Of a stretch of 49,783 bases of DNA, positions 26,123-34,861 are shown in pieces (within the stretch, counting starts at the first letter, position 1; each line of letters starts with the position of its first letter). A program made the translations under genes and the position numbers. This DNA is from an uncultured Streptococcus sp. (GTDB taxonomy: Bacteria; Bacillota; Bacilli; Lactobacillales; Streptococcaceae): the NCBI GenBank assembly GCA_934196125.1, contig CAKPVT010000007.1:1-49783 (forward strand), in the 5' to 3' direction. Under the pieces are notes generated by a model. The model did not search any database. It was not told the DNA's origin and saw nothing but the letters and a program-made list of their open reading frames with translations.

Positions 26123-27130
26123 TTATCTTTCATCACTTAATCTTTCTTGATATAGTATTTCAATACCAGCTTTCTGCCAACGTTGGGCGAGTTCGTGGCT
26201 GTCGCTTTCTGAGAATGATATTGCAATACCACAGTCGCCGCCGCCTGAGCCAGATGATTTTGCAATGACATCTAAACCTTTTTCAGCAGATTTCAACGCC
26301 TTTAATTTGTCGTTATAAATAGCTGAGCTTAAACCGAGCAACAAATCACTAACTTTTTGCAGGCTTGCCTTAACAGCCATCTTATCACCCGTTTGAAGGG
26401 CTTGCTTACAGATTTGAACATTTCTTTCTGTATCCTCAAGAAACGCTTTTGGAATGGCTGATTTGACTAAATTAATCATATCTTTTGAAATGGACGGTTG
26501 TTTTGTCCAGCCTACCAAGAAATCACATGCCAACGCAGTTTTGATGATTTCGATACGATAGCCCCAGTCTTTAGCAAGTACAGTTTTGATGTCTTCTGTT
26601 GCAATCCACGTTGACACTTTTTGACGGTCAAAAGAGGTGAAAGCCACCAAATCATCGTAAGCAATACAAGCTATGTCGCCCATAGAACCATTGTCTCCCA
26701 GTTTTAAAAGCGTATAGGAAGCAAGCTTGAAAATGGTATCTGCTGATAAATTTAGCTCATAAAATGCGGACAAGGCTTTGAGCGTTAATACCGTCACTGA
26801 GCCACTTGACCCAATGCCAAATTTCTTACCATCACGCTCTAACTTTCCAGTAATATCGAGTTTAAACGCTGGCAAATCAAGTAAAGATTTGTCAAGGTAA
26901 GTAGCCAGAGTTACAATGGTTTGCTGAATGAGCGCATAATTCTTATCCACTGTCATATCAATAGCGTAGTCAAACATGTCTGAAAAAAGGGTAATTTTTT
27001 CGGCTTTTTTGACTGTCGCTGTCATATGAATGGGGATATTTTTCAAAATAGCAGTTTGCCCAGGGGTTAGTATGGCATATTCGCCTGCAATATAGAGCTT
27101 TCCACCTGTCTGCACACTAATCGTTTTCAT
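26123..27130 (-). CDS. mvaK2: Phosphomevalonate kinase
   Basis: Phosphorylates mevalonate-5-phosphate to the diphosphate. The 335-residue GHMP kinase begins MKTISVQTGGKLYIAGEYAI, with the ATP-binding loop KKFGIGSSGSVTV near 107 and C-terminal SGSGGGDCGIAI near 284. The start at 27130 gives the family N-terminus and overlaps the mvaD stop by 14 bp. A longer frame reaching nine codons upstream lacks support. Confidence 0.93.
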   Translation of the reverse strand: MKTISVQTGGKLYIAGEYAILTPGQTAILKNIPIHMTATVKKAEKITLFSDMFDYAIDMTVDKNYALIQQTIVTLATYLDKSLLDLPAFKLDITGKLERDGKKFGIGSSGSVTVLTLKALSAFYELNLSADTIFKLASYTLLKLGDNGSMGDIACIAYDDLVAFTSFDRQKVSTWIATEDIKTVLAKDWGYRIEIIKTALACDFLVGWTKQPSISKDMINLVKSAIPKAFLEDTERNVQICKQALQTGDKMAVKASLQKVSDLLLGLSSAIYNDKLKALKSAEKGLDVIAKSSGSGGGDCGIAISFSESDSHELAQRWQKAGIEILYQERLSDER

Positions 27131-28067
27131 CTGGTAACACCTTAGTACGTGATGCAATCACACGATAGTTTTCTTCAAAACGTTTTGTTAAGCGCTCTAA
27201 ATCTTCTTCCAAACAAAGAACTTTAACATTTGGACCTGCATCCATTGTGAAATAGCATTTTTCACCTTGAGCGCGCAGCGATTTAACAAAATCAATAGCT
27301 GCATAGGTCTCATCTGTCAAATAGTTGAATGGTGGATTAGCGTGTGTGTTAGTATCGTGCATGGCAAGTGCATTGCGTTCCGTCAATTCTCCAACTTTTT
27401 CAAAATCATTGGCTTTCAAATAAGCAAGCATATCCTTATAATCTTGCTCAGATTGTTTGAGCCAATCCGTAAAAGTTGTTGACGTTTCAGCACAGCGTTT
27501 CATGCCTTCACGGCTAGAAATTGGTTTCTTGCTATCGCTTAAAATAAGCATAATCATTGCTAATTTGAGATCAGTTTGCACCGGATAAATGTCTCCGCTG
27601 TCTTTATCCCACGCAACAATCGGTCCAAAGAATGAACGCGATGATGACCCTGAAGCAAATTTGGCTTTTTGTGCCAGCTCTGCTTGATTTAAGCCAGTTT
27701 CAAAAAGTTCATTACAAGCCTTTACAAGCGCTGAAAGTCCACTTGAACTTGATGATAAACCTGCAGCGGTTGGCATGTTATTGCTAGTTTCAACTTTGAC
27801 AAATTCGGAACATCCCCCACGGTATTGGTCAATAATGGCAGAAATTTTTGCGTGTTCTTTTTCATCTTGCAAGACGCCATTGATGTAAAATTCATCATGA
27901 CCAACCGATTGTGGTAAAAAAGAAACAGTTGTTGTGGTAAACATATTTTCCAGAGTCAAAGAAATACTGCTAGTTGCTGGAATCATCTTGACAGCGTCAG
28001 CTTTCCCCCAGTATTTGATAATAGCAATGTTGGCATATGATTTTACCGTTACAATTTTTCGATCCAC
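27117..28067 (-). CDS. mvaD: Diphosphomevalonate decarboxylase
   Basis: ATP-dependent decarboxylation of mevalonate diphosphate to IPP. The 316-residue protein has ANIAIIKYWGKAD at the N-terminus, SSISLTL near 33, the ATP loop AAGLSSSSSGLSALVKA near 97, and TMDAGPNVKVLCL near 273 with the catalytic Asp. The start is GTG at 28067, with AGGAGG 11 bases before it, overlapping mvaK1 by 19 bp. Confidence 0.95.
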   Translation of the reverse strand: MDRKIVTVKSYANIAIIKYWGKADAVKMIPATSSISLTLENMFTTTTVSFLPQSVGHDEFYINGVLQDEKEHAKISAIIDQYRGGCSEFVKVETSNNMPTAAGLSSSSSGLSALVKACNELFETGLNQAELAQKAKFASGSSSRSFFGPIVAWDKDSGDIYPVQTDLKLAMIMLILSDSKKPISSREGMKRCAETSTTFTDWLKQSEQDYKDMLAYLKANDFEKVGELTERNALAMHDTNTHANPPFNYLTDETYAAIDFVKSLRAQGEKCYFTMDAGPNVKVLCLEEDLERLTKRFEENYRVIASRTKVLPDEND

Positions 28068-28927
28068 GTTTGAACCGCTCCTCCTTCTTTTAATGCGTTA
28101 CTTATTTTTTCTGCGTCAGCTTTGGTACTTGCAAGGGCAATAATACAACCTCCAAGTCCGCCACCACTCATCTTGGCTCCAAGGGCACCATTTTCCAAAG
28201 AAAGCTTAACTAGTTGGTCGGAAACGTCAATGTTGACACCAATAGCTTGTAAATGAGCGTGTGCTTTGGTCATCATGTGACCAATTTTTTGAATATCTTT
28301 GTCTCGAATAGCTTTTTGAACAATTTCGGTTAAATCGCCGAGGGCTGCCAGATGTGGTAAATTCGCCTCTTCTGCCTGTGTAACCTTCTCAACAGCTTCA
28401 CGCGTATTACCATAAATTCCCGTATCTGCAATAACCAAATAAGCATCCAAATCTAAATCAAGGGTACTAAAACCGATGTTACGGATAAAAGCAATGGCTT
28501 TATCACTCAAACAAGTCTTAGCATCAAGCCCACTTGGATTTGAATGTGCAATAATCTCTGCTTTATTCACCAAAATTTCCAGAGTATCCATATCAATGCT
28601 TTGCTCAAAATAATCAAAAACAGCACGGATAGCTGCGATAGAAACCGCTGCTGATGACCCCATGCCACGTTTTTGTGGAATTTCAGAACGAATCGCATAG
28701 GTAATGGAAGCATCTGTGTGATTTAGGTACTCTAACGCCGCATAAACAGCAGTTGGTAACGTGTCATAAAAATCAAAGTGAATCTTTTCTTCAGCTGGAT
28801 AAATATGACATTCAACCTCAATTCCTTGAAGCGGAATCGCAATGGCAGGATAGCCATAAACAACGGAATGTTCACCCATCCAAATAATCTTACTATGCGC
28901 CTTACCAACGCCAATTTTCTTAGTCAT
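28049..28927 (-). CDS. mvaK1: Mevalonate kinase
   Basis: Phosphorylates mevalonate, committing it to isoprenoid synthesis. The 292-residue GHMP kinase has GKAHSKIIWMGEHSVVYG at the N-terminus, QKRGMGSSAAVSIAAIRA near 90, NPSGLDAKTC near 132 with the catalytic Asp, and KMSGGGLGGCIIAL near 258. It is the first gene of the four-gene overlapping operon. The promoter must lie in 28928-28990, where a GATAAAAT box is visible on the minus strand. Confidence 0.95.
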   Translation of the reverse strand: MTKKIGVGKAHSKIIWMGEHSVVYGYPAIAIPLQGIEVECHIYPAEEKIHFDFYDTLPTAVYAALEYLNHTDASITYAIRSEIPQKRGMGSSAAVSIAAIRAVFDYFEQSIDMDTLEILVNKAEIIAHSNPSGLDAKTCLSDKAIAFIRNIGFSTLDLDLDAYLVIADTGIYGNTREAVEKVTQAEEANLPHLAALGDLTEIVQKAIRDKDIQKIGHMMTKAHAHLQAIGVNIDVSDQLVKLSLENGALGAKMSGGGLGGCIIALASTKADAEKISNALKEGGAVQTWIEKL

Positions 28928-28991
28928 ATTCTTCTCTTACAATTTTTAGTTTACACTCCATTTTATCATTGTTCCACAAAAAAAGCGACTT

Positions 28992-29048
28992 TTACTGGAA
29001 AATAAATGCCACTATAAAAAAACAAACGAAGCTGGAAAAGTGCACTCA
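28992..29048. repeat. Stem-loop upstream of the mvaK1 operon
   Basis: AACAAACGAAG and CTTCGCTTGTT form an 11-bp stem with one mismatch around a loop of about 18 bases. It resembles a terminator, perhaps of a lost plus- or minus-strand gene; T-richness is weak. Confidence 0.45.
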
Positions 29049-29104
29049 ACTTCGCTTGTTTATGTCAGTATAATTGTAAAATGTAATAAGTCTGAACTTC
29101 ATTT

Positions 29105-29267
29105 CCAAAATCCGTTCACTTAGAACGCATGAAAGAAAACTTTGATATTTTTTGATTTTGAACTCACACCAGATGATATCAAGCAAATCCAGTCACTTGA
29201 CCGTTTTCCAAACAACTACGGAGCAAATGAAAGCCCAGAACACGTCAAACACTTATTAGGCTTGTAA
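29105..29267 (+). pseudogene. Aldo/keto reductase, C-terminal remnant
   Basis: Only the last 50 or so codons survive. Reading CCAAAATCC onward gives PKSVHLERMKENFDIF. A T6 run near 29150 has one T too many, and after correcting it the frame continues FELTPDDIKQIQSLDRFP and ends VKHLLGL with TAA at 29265-29267. This is the typical C-terminus of AKR5-type reductases (2,5-diketogluconate reductase family), whose full length is about 280 residues. There is no start or active site left, so it cannot function. It marks a deletion next to the Type III restriction locus. Confidence 0.8.
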
Positions 29268-29311
29268 GTCAGAAAACGAGTTTATATACAATATAGCAAC
29301 ATAGTAAAACA

Positions 29312-29342
29312 AGACGACTTCCAAACGGAAATCGTCTTGTGT
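29312..29342 (-). terminator. Terminator of the Type III restriction operon
   Basis: ACAAGACGACTTCC and GGAAATCGTCTTGT pair with one mismatch around a 4-base loop, and TTTTAC follows on the minus strand. It lies about 20 bp after the res stop codon. Confidence 0.8.
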
Positions 29343-29362
29343 TGATGTGCTTTAAGGTACGA

Positions 29363-32311
29363 CTATTCTGTTTTTGCATTTAGGAGATCATCAATCTTTT
29401 GATAAACATCTTGTGCATCAATAGCTAATTGATATTCAATCTTAAATTTATCCAGCTGCTCAAAGAATTTTTCTTGACCTTGAATAACCAGACGATCACT
29501 TTCACGCTTATCTTCTGCCTTACCTTCCACCAAAAGATAAATTGACGAAGTATCATCTTTTTCTAAAACATAGATAAAATCAGGTGTCGTAGTACCTCCT
29601 GTAAATTTAGGGAGTTTTATAGCACTTTTCGGTAATTTACCAAATACTGTTACACCATTTCCATAACCACGAGTCAATAAGTCTTTTTCAGGATGAACAC
29701 TGTCATAATAAACAGGTGGCATATCATAAAGACTTTTATCAGCATTTGGTATCTTCTCCTCTACTTGGTTAACGCCTAATAAACCTGAACTCACACTTTC
29801 TACAAAAGTATTGTCTTTAGGATTAAAAATAGATGTTCGAGCTTGAAAATCTAGTGCTTCATAATGGTAAGATTGACTATACGTTTTTTCAAATTCAGCT
29901 TTAAAATTCCTAACGAGTTTCTTAACACTAGAATAACTTAGATATTCAGAATTATTCAGTTTTTTTATAGCCTTTAATACGTGTGGATGAATATCCTTAA
30001 TTGGTAGGTCAGTTTTTTTAGCCAATTCCTTAACAAAAGCACCATATGGCATACCTGAACGATAAGAACCATCATATTCTTGTGAGAGACTTTCTACAAT
30101 CTTTATTTGATTATCATCACTAGTCAGCTCTTGCTTCGAGTAAGTGTAAGATTCTCGTTGATAATTATCAACATTTGAGAAAACATCCTCAGCTATATGA
30201 GAAATCTGAATAGAATTTCTTTCAAAGATTAACATATGTCGTTTAGAAAATATTTTCCAAATTTCTTTTACCTTTTTCCAATTTTCTTGATTGAGCTTAA
30301 CAAGTTTTTTCGGACGTTGCCTGTTATTGTTTTCCACTATCCCCTTACGAAGCTGTGCATCATTTAACACAGGATAGTATTCTAATAACCACTCAAACCC
30401 AGATTTGACTTTACCTTCAATTTCAACTTTTTCATTAAATTTATTACTACGATCAATGATTTTTAAATCATCTAACTGTTCTAACAAATCTTTTTCATCA
30501 AAATTGGGTTGTGTCTTTTGAACATCCTCAAGAATCAACTTAATCATGTTATCATCCAATCTCTCATAATTAAGCAAACTATCACTATTAATCTCACCCA
30601 CCAGCTTTTGAGCAAATTCACGCTCATCAAAGCTAATATGGAAAGATAAACGACTCTCAAACTCCTCTTGACGCACACGATGACCTGTTTCATCGAGTGG
30701 GAGTCGAAGACCACGACCAACTTCTTGAATCTTGCTATTATCGCTACCTGAAGTTCTCAGCTTAGCAATAACAAAGACGTTAGGATTATCCCATCCCTCT
30801 CGCAAAGTCCATTTTGAAAACAAAAATCGTCTGGTAATCCAGTTCCCATGTTCATCTTTAAAGCTAAGTAGTTTGTCTTTGTTCTTTAAGATATCATCAA
30901 CTTCTGCTTGGATGTCCTCGTCGCCGCTACCTCTATCCTCACCAAAATAACCAGCATGAACATTTTGGTTTTCAGCTTTGAGACTCTTTTGAGTTACTCT
31001 TAAAAATTCTAGATAATCTTTTTCCTTTTGATTTTGGCTAGATTCATATTTCCCAATGAGTTCCTTCAATTTTTTAGTCAACAGTCGTTCGAATGTCTGT
31101 TTAAGCCAACCATCATTATCACGATAAGACCTAATGCTATCAATAAAGAATAAGGATAAAGTTTTAATTTTAGGAGCATTATTTGGGCGTAAGAAATTCT
31201 CTTGTTCTTTTCGAAAATGCTCATTAATGGCATCTTCAATAATCATTTCCTGATAAGAAGCTTGAAATGTTCCAGGTATAAGAGTCATTCCCTTGCTTAA
31301 CTCTAAATTATTACTTAGCGTCTTACTCCCCGCATAGACAACATCCCCCTCAAAATCATCATCAACATCTGCAAGATTATCACCAACACTCAATGTTTTG
31401 TAAACTTTTCCTTGTTTAAGTGTTAACTCTTTAGCAGATACTTTATCGACTACCCAAGATTTTTTTGCTTGTTGTTCTGAAAGATTTGGATAGAAAATAT
31501 CTATACCTTTAACTAAACCATTATTAAACGAATCTATGGCATTAAGATTATATTGGGGGTTACCTTGATAATAGTCTTTTTTTACTTGTTTATTTCTTCC
31601 TCTACCAATTGTCACATCTGGAAAAGTTGCTCCAAAACGGATAATAGTTTGTGGTTTAAGAGCTTCAATAGCTTTATAGTTTGCTTTATCTCTCGGAAAA
31701 CGATGTGGTTCATCTATTATAACCACGGGACGTGTTTGTTGGATTGCTTCTAATGGTTGAGTTGTTCCACCAATCAAGGTTTGGTCATAGTCTGATTTTT
31801 GCATGCTACTAGAATTTAGCATACCAGCATTTATAAGCAATACCTGAATAGTATTCGAATTCTGTCTGCTACCTTCAATAAAGTTTGTCAAGTGTGCTGG
31901 AAAATTCTTTCGACCTGATTTTGATTTGAAATCACCTGCATTGATAACATTCAAATCTATTCTTGTATTTCCGTAGAATTGTGCAAAATATTGTTTAGCA
32001 TAGCTTGACTGAATAAATTTTTTTGTTCCTTCTTTGATAGCAGGTGTTGGTACTACAATTACAAACTTGAAAATACCAAAACGTTGATGAAGTTCATACA
32101 TGGCTCTAGTATAAACATAAGTCTTACCTGTACCAGTTTCCATCTTAATATCAATATTTTTATCATCACGATGACGATAATGAAGAATGGGATTTGCATA
32201 AACAAAATCTTTGTCTGGATCAGTAGTCTGCTCATCAAGTGGTGGAAAAGCTTTTAACAAATTTTCTAAGCTCTCCTCTTGATGTGGCAATTCTTCTAAT
32301 AGAATTTTCAT
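29363..32311 (-). CDS. res: Type III restriction enzyme, Res subunit
   Basis: ATP-dependent translocase and endonuclease that works only in complex with Mod. The 982-residue protein has Walker A KMETGTGKTYVYTRA near residue 56, VVIIDEPHRF (DEAD-box-like) near 200, helicase motif VI EVGRGLRLP near 530, and a C-terminal PD-(D/E)XK nuclease at about 905-925 (TPDFIYVLE then LLVEGKAED). All core motifs appear intact and length is normal for the EcoP15I-type Res family. AGGAGG precedes the ATG by 9 bases and overlaps the restored mod stop, so it is second in a mod-res operon. Because mod is frameshifted in this sequence, whether an active nuclease forms is uncertain. Confidence 0.93.
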   Translation of the reverse strand: MKILLEELPHQEESLENLLKAFPPLDEQTTDPDKDFVYANPILHYRHRDDKNIDIKMETGTGKTYVYTRAMYELHQRFGIFKFVIVVPTPAIKEGTKKFIQSSYAKQYFAQFYGNTRIDLNVINAGDFKSKSGRKNFPAHLTNFIEGSRQNSNTIQVLLINAGMLNSSSMQKSDYDQTLIGGTTQPLEAIQQTRPVVIIDEPHRFPRDKANYKAIEALKPQTIIRFGATFPDVTIGRGRNKQVKKDYYQGNPQYNLNAIDSFNNGLVKGIDIFYPNLSEQQAKKSWVVDKVSAKELTLKQGKVYKTLSVGDNLADVDDDFEGDVVYAGSKTLSNNLELSKGMTLIPGTFQASYQEMIIEDAINEHFRKEQENFLRPNNAPKIKTLSLFFIDSIRSYRDNDGWLKQTFERLLTKKLKELIGKYESSQNQKEKDYLEFLRVTQKSLKAENQNVHAGYFGEDRGSGDEDIQAEVDDILKNKDKLLSFKDEHGNWITRRFLFSKWTLREGWDNPNVFVIAKLRTSGSDNSKIQEVGRGLRLPLDETGHRVRQEEFESRLSFHISFDEREFAQKLVGEINSDSLLNYERLDDNMIKLILEDVQKTQPNFDEKDLLEQLDDLKIIDRSNKFNEKVEIEGKVKSGFEWLLEYYPVLNDAQLRKGIVENNNRQRPKKLVKLNQENWKKVKEIWKIFSKRHMLIFERNSIQISHIAEDVFSNVDNYQRESYTYSKQELTSDDNQIKIVESLSQEYDGSYRSGMPYGAFVKELAKKTDLPIKDIHPHVLKAIKKLNNSEYLSYSSVKKLVRNFKAEFEKTYSQSYHYEALDFQARTSIFNPKDNTFVESVSSGLLGVNQVEEKIPNADKSLYDMPPVYYDSVHPEKDLLTRGYGNGVTVFGKLPKSAIKLPKFTGGTTTPDFIYVLEKDDTSSIYLLVEGKAEDKRESDRLVIQGQEKFFEQLDKFKIEYQLAIDAQDVYQKIDDLLNAKTE

Positions 32312-32324
32312 ATCATACTACCTC

Positions 32325-34444
32325 CTAGTAACGTTTAATTAAATTGACTTTAGTATCAAGTTGTTCCAAAGCTGATTCTAACTCTCGCATACTCTCCATT
32401 CCAAAAGAATATCCGTAGAGTACTATTGTTTGCACTACCTTTTCATTTTTTCCAATGATATTGACAAGTTCCTTGGTTTGCTCAGATGACCAATCTTCCG
32501 CAATAAGATAAAGTCGTTCTGAATTGACATAGTTTGCTTGATAACCAGCTAAATCCAATTCTTTTACTGGGGTTAGTATTGAATAACCATCTGCCAAAAG
32601 CCAAGTTGATAGAATAGTCTCTTCGCCTGTGGCGCCATTATCAAAACCTAAACCTTGAGAAGAAAAAGGACTAATCATATCATCAAAGCCACTTTCGCTA
32701 AGAAGAAGGTGATTTCCTTTATTATCAATAAAATCTCCTGTCTCAATGTCAAAACTATCTAAATCATCTACAGTTACTTGACTCGGCTCTAAAACGCGAT
32801 AATGTTTAAACCCACCATCAAATCCTTCAGGTAGTTCTACCCTTTTTCCTCTTGGATTTTTTGACTGGCACGTTTAATCCGTTCACGAGAAATCTCATCA
32901 ATAGACTGATAACCAGCTTTAAAAGCAGATTCACTTCCCTTGCGAGCCACTTTTGTACCATCACTATTTTGCGTAAAAGTTGGCTCTGGTAACTGAACCA
33001 TAATAAATTGACGATTACCACCATCTTCTGCATTTAGTTGCATAACAGCATCTGCTGTCGTGGCTGAACCCGCAAAGAAATCGAGGATGGTTAAATCATC
33101 TCTATATATCCCATCTTCTATTAATAAACTAATAAAATATTTAATTAAAGAAACTGGTTTAGGGTAAGAAAAAAATTCGCCTCCCATAAGATTATTTAAA
33201 TATCTTGTAGCATTTTCTGAGGTATCAATCCTTTGTCCAAATCTACTTTTTGTAGCATTTTGCATTGACTGTTGAGTAAAAATAATTTGCTTTGGACTTT
33301 CCAAAGCTTGTTTGCCTTCTGCATAAATAGCACGAATAGCAAATTTTTCAGACTTAACCCAAAAAGTTGTTCCTTTTTGTACTTCTTCCTGAATAGTTTG
33401 ATTAGACCAGCGGGACTTAAATTGTATTCTAAATTTGTTTTTATTCCATCCATTTTCCACAGTAACTGTATCAATTAGTAAGTATTTTTCATCTTTAGAA
33501 CGACTATACTGACCATCTGCTAGATTAAATCGGACAGTTCCAATTGGAAATTCCAAGATATTTTCATTATTGGAGTTATTATATAAAGGTGCATCCTCGA
33601 ATTCTTCCTTTTGATATTCAACCAAGATTTCATTCAATTTATCATTAATTACTGATTGTTTAGAATAGGCAAAAATATAGTCTGCATTTGAATAGTAATT
33701 TATTTTTTGTCTACCAAAATGTTGGGTTTTCTCCCAAACAAATTTCGTAATAAACTGCCCTTCTCCAAATATTTCATCCATCAGCATTTTGAGATTGGCT
33801 TGTTCATTGTCATCAATAGACACAAAAATGACACCTGTTTCTTTTAGAAGACGCTTAGCTAACCAGAGCCTTGGATACATGAAGGTTAGCCAAGCTGAGT
33901 GAGTTGCTTTTCCTTGAATAGATTTGAGGCGTTTCAATTCTTCATCGCTCATGCCAAACATCGCTTGCAACTTAGCGTCACTGTACTCAAATTTATCAGG
34001 ATAAACAAATCCGTCTGATCCTGTATTGTAAGGTGGATCAATATAAATCACATCAATGCTGTTTTCATAACCAGCTTGCAAGTGGCGAAGAACTTCTAGA
34101 TTATCTCCTGTAAAGAAAAGATTTTGACTATTTTGATTTTCTGTTTGTTCGTTATGAACTTTATCTGGTAAAACAACAGTTGTCGGTGCCTCACCAGCTT
34201 GTTTCTTAGCATAATCTTTACCAATAAAGTTTAGCTGATATCCTGAAGTTAGTTCCGTTTGTATAGAATTTTCCGCTAAAGCCTTCTGAAACTTTTCAAA
34301 GTCAAATGTCCCCTGAGAAGTAACGATACCATCCTCATCAATTTTATCAGCTGTAAAAAATTCTGGTAATTTATCTCTTAACGTTTTTAGAAAAGCAGTA
34401 TTTGAGGTAACCTGTGCATTATAATTTCGATTATCTTTAAGCAT
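32325..34444 (-). pseudogene. mod: Type III DNA-methyltransferase (Mod), frameshifted near the 3' end
   Basis: A beta-class N6-adenine methylase giving sequence specificity to the Mod-Res complex. The first 535 residues (ATG 34444 to TAG 32837) contain VIYIDPPYNTGSDG near residue 136, the target-recognition region at about 250-400, and LDFFAGSATTADAVMQL near 455. The frame then ends ASQKIQEEKG-stop. Adding one base in the A5 run at 32843-32847 lets it continue VELPEGFDGGFKHYRVLEP and on to LDTKVNLIKRY at 32325, a full length of about 706 residues. Thus the last 170 residues are cut off. The methylase core and target region remain, so a truncated Mod could still be made. The lesion could be real, phase-variable, or a sequencing error. 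A small leader ORF and a pentanucleotide repeat lie upstream. Confidence 0.85.
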
Positions 34445-34470
34445 AGGCTACCTCACTTCCGTTTTCACAC

Positions 34471-34508
34471 AAAAAGGCTTTTTCGCATTTTGGCGAAAAA
34501 GCCTTTTT
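34471..34508. repeat. 16-bp perfect stem hairpin between the repeat tract and mod
   Basis: AAAAAGGCTTTTTCGC (34471-34486) and GCGAAAAAGCCTTTTT (34493-34508) are exact complements around ATTTTG. Read toward mod, it ends in TTTTTGTGTG 27 bp before the mod ATG, so it can act as a terminator or attenuator inside the mod leader. It also blocks transcription on the plus strand (T6). Confidence 0.85.
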
Positions 34509-34534
34509 TAGAGGTTGACAAAAAACACTACTGA

Positions 34535-34603
34535 TTACATAGTGTGCTGTGCTGTGCTGTGCTGTGCTGTGCTGTGCTGTGCTGTGCTCATGGATTGTAC
34601 CAT
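34535..34603 (-). CDS. Leader ORF of mod carrying a pentanucleotide repeat (22 aa in this state)
   Basis: AAGGAG (34610-34615 on the minus strand) lies six bases before ATG 34603, a near-ideal ribosome site. The peptide is MVQSM followed by repeating STAQH and ends TM-stop at 34535. The codons come mostly from nine GCACA units, so loss or gain of one unit changes the frame. In the frame given by 8 units the ORF would run on for 34 more codons, through the hairpin at 34471-34508, ending with a TAA at 34437-34439 that overlaps the mod start (ATGCTTAA). That would be a peptide of about 53 residues with a Cys-containing C-terminal half. Ten units also gives an early stop. Expression is inferred from the ribosome site and promoter, not shown. 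Confidence 0.6.
   Translation of the reverse strand: MVQSMSTAQHSTAQHSTAQHTM
34543..34587. repeat. Pentanucleotide microsatellite, nine units
   Basis: TGTGC is repeated nine times without a mismatch on the plus strand (GCACA on the minus strand), plus a partial unit. A perfect 45-bp tract of a 5-bp unit is a typical slipped-strand hotspot. It lies within the leader ORF of mod. Confidence 0.97.
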
Positions 34604-34665
34604 ATCAATCTCCTTAATCAAGTCTTTTTGATTTAACTGCTCAAATTTCAGTTTATACATATGTT

Positions 34666-34671
34666 ATTATA
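34666..34671 (-). promoter_or_regulatory. Extended -10 promoter for the mod leader
   Basis: TATAAT on the minus strand is preceded by TGG, an extended -10 arrangement, 63 bp before the leader ATG. No convincing -35 box is seen. It would drive leader-mod-res. Confidence 0.55.
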
Positions 34672-34784
34672 CCATAATTAGCCTTTATGTTACTTTTTTA
34701 CGTATCTTTGCTAAAACATAATCATCTCCTCAATGATAAACCTATTTATAAAATATTATAACAAATAAATTGTAGCTTTAAATA

Positions 34785-34809
34785 AAAAAGGTTGATAATT
34801 CAACCTTTA
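34785..34809 (-). terminator. Terminator of relP-relR-relS
   Basis: AAAGGTTGA and TCAACCTTT pair around a four-base loop and are followed on the minus strand by T6, about 50 bp past the relS stop. Confidence 0.85.
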
Positions 34810-34861
34810 AAAGATATATTTAGCTATTGATAAACAATTTTGTATAAACTATTTTTCCCCC

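Noticed and set aside
34471..34508. Hairpin considered as a simple convergent terminator only
   Set aside because: No plus-strand gene needs a terminator here, and its place inside the mod leader makes a leader role at least as likely.
34543..34587. Repeat tract considered as in-frame coding repeats of Mod
   Set aside because: The mod frame is closed by TAG just before its ATG, so the tract cannot fuse to Mod at any copy number.
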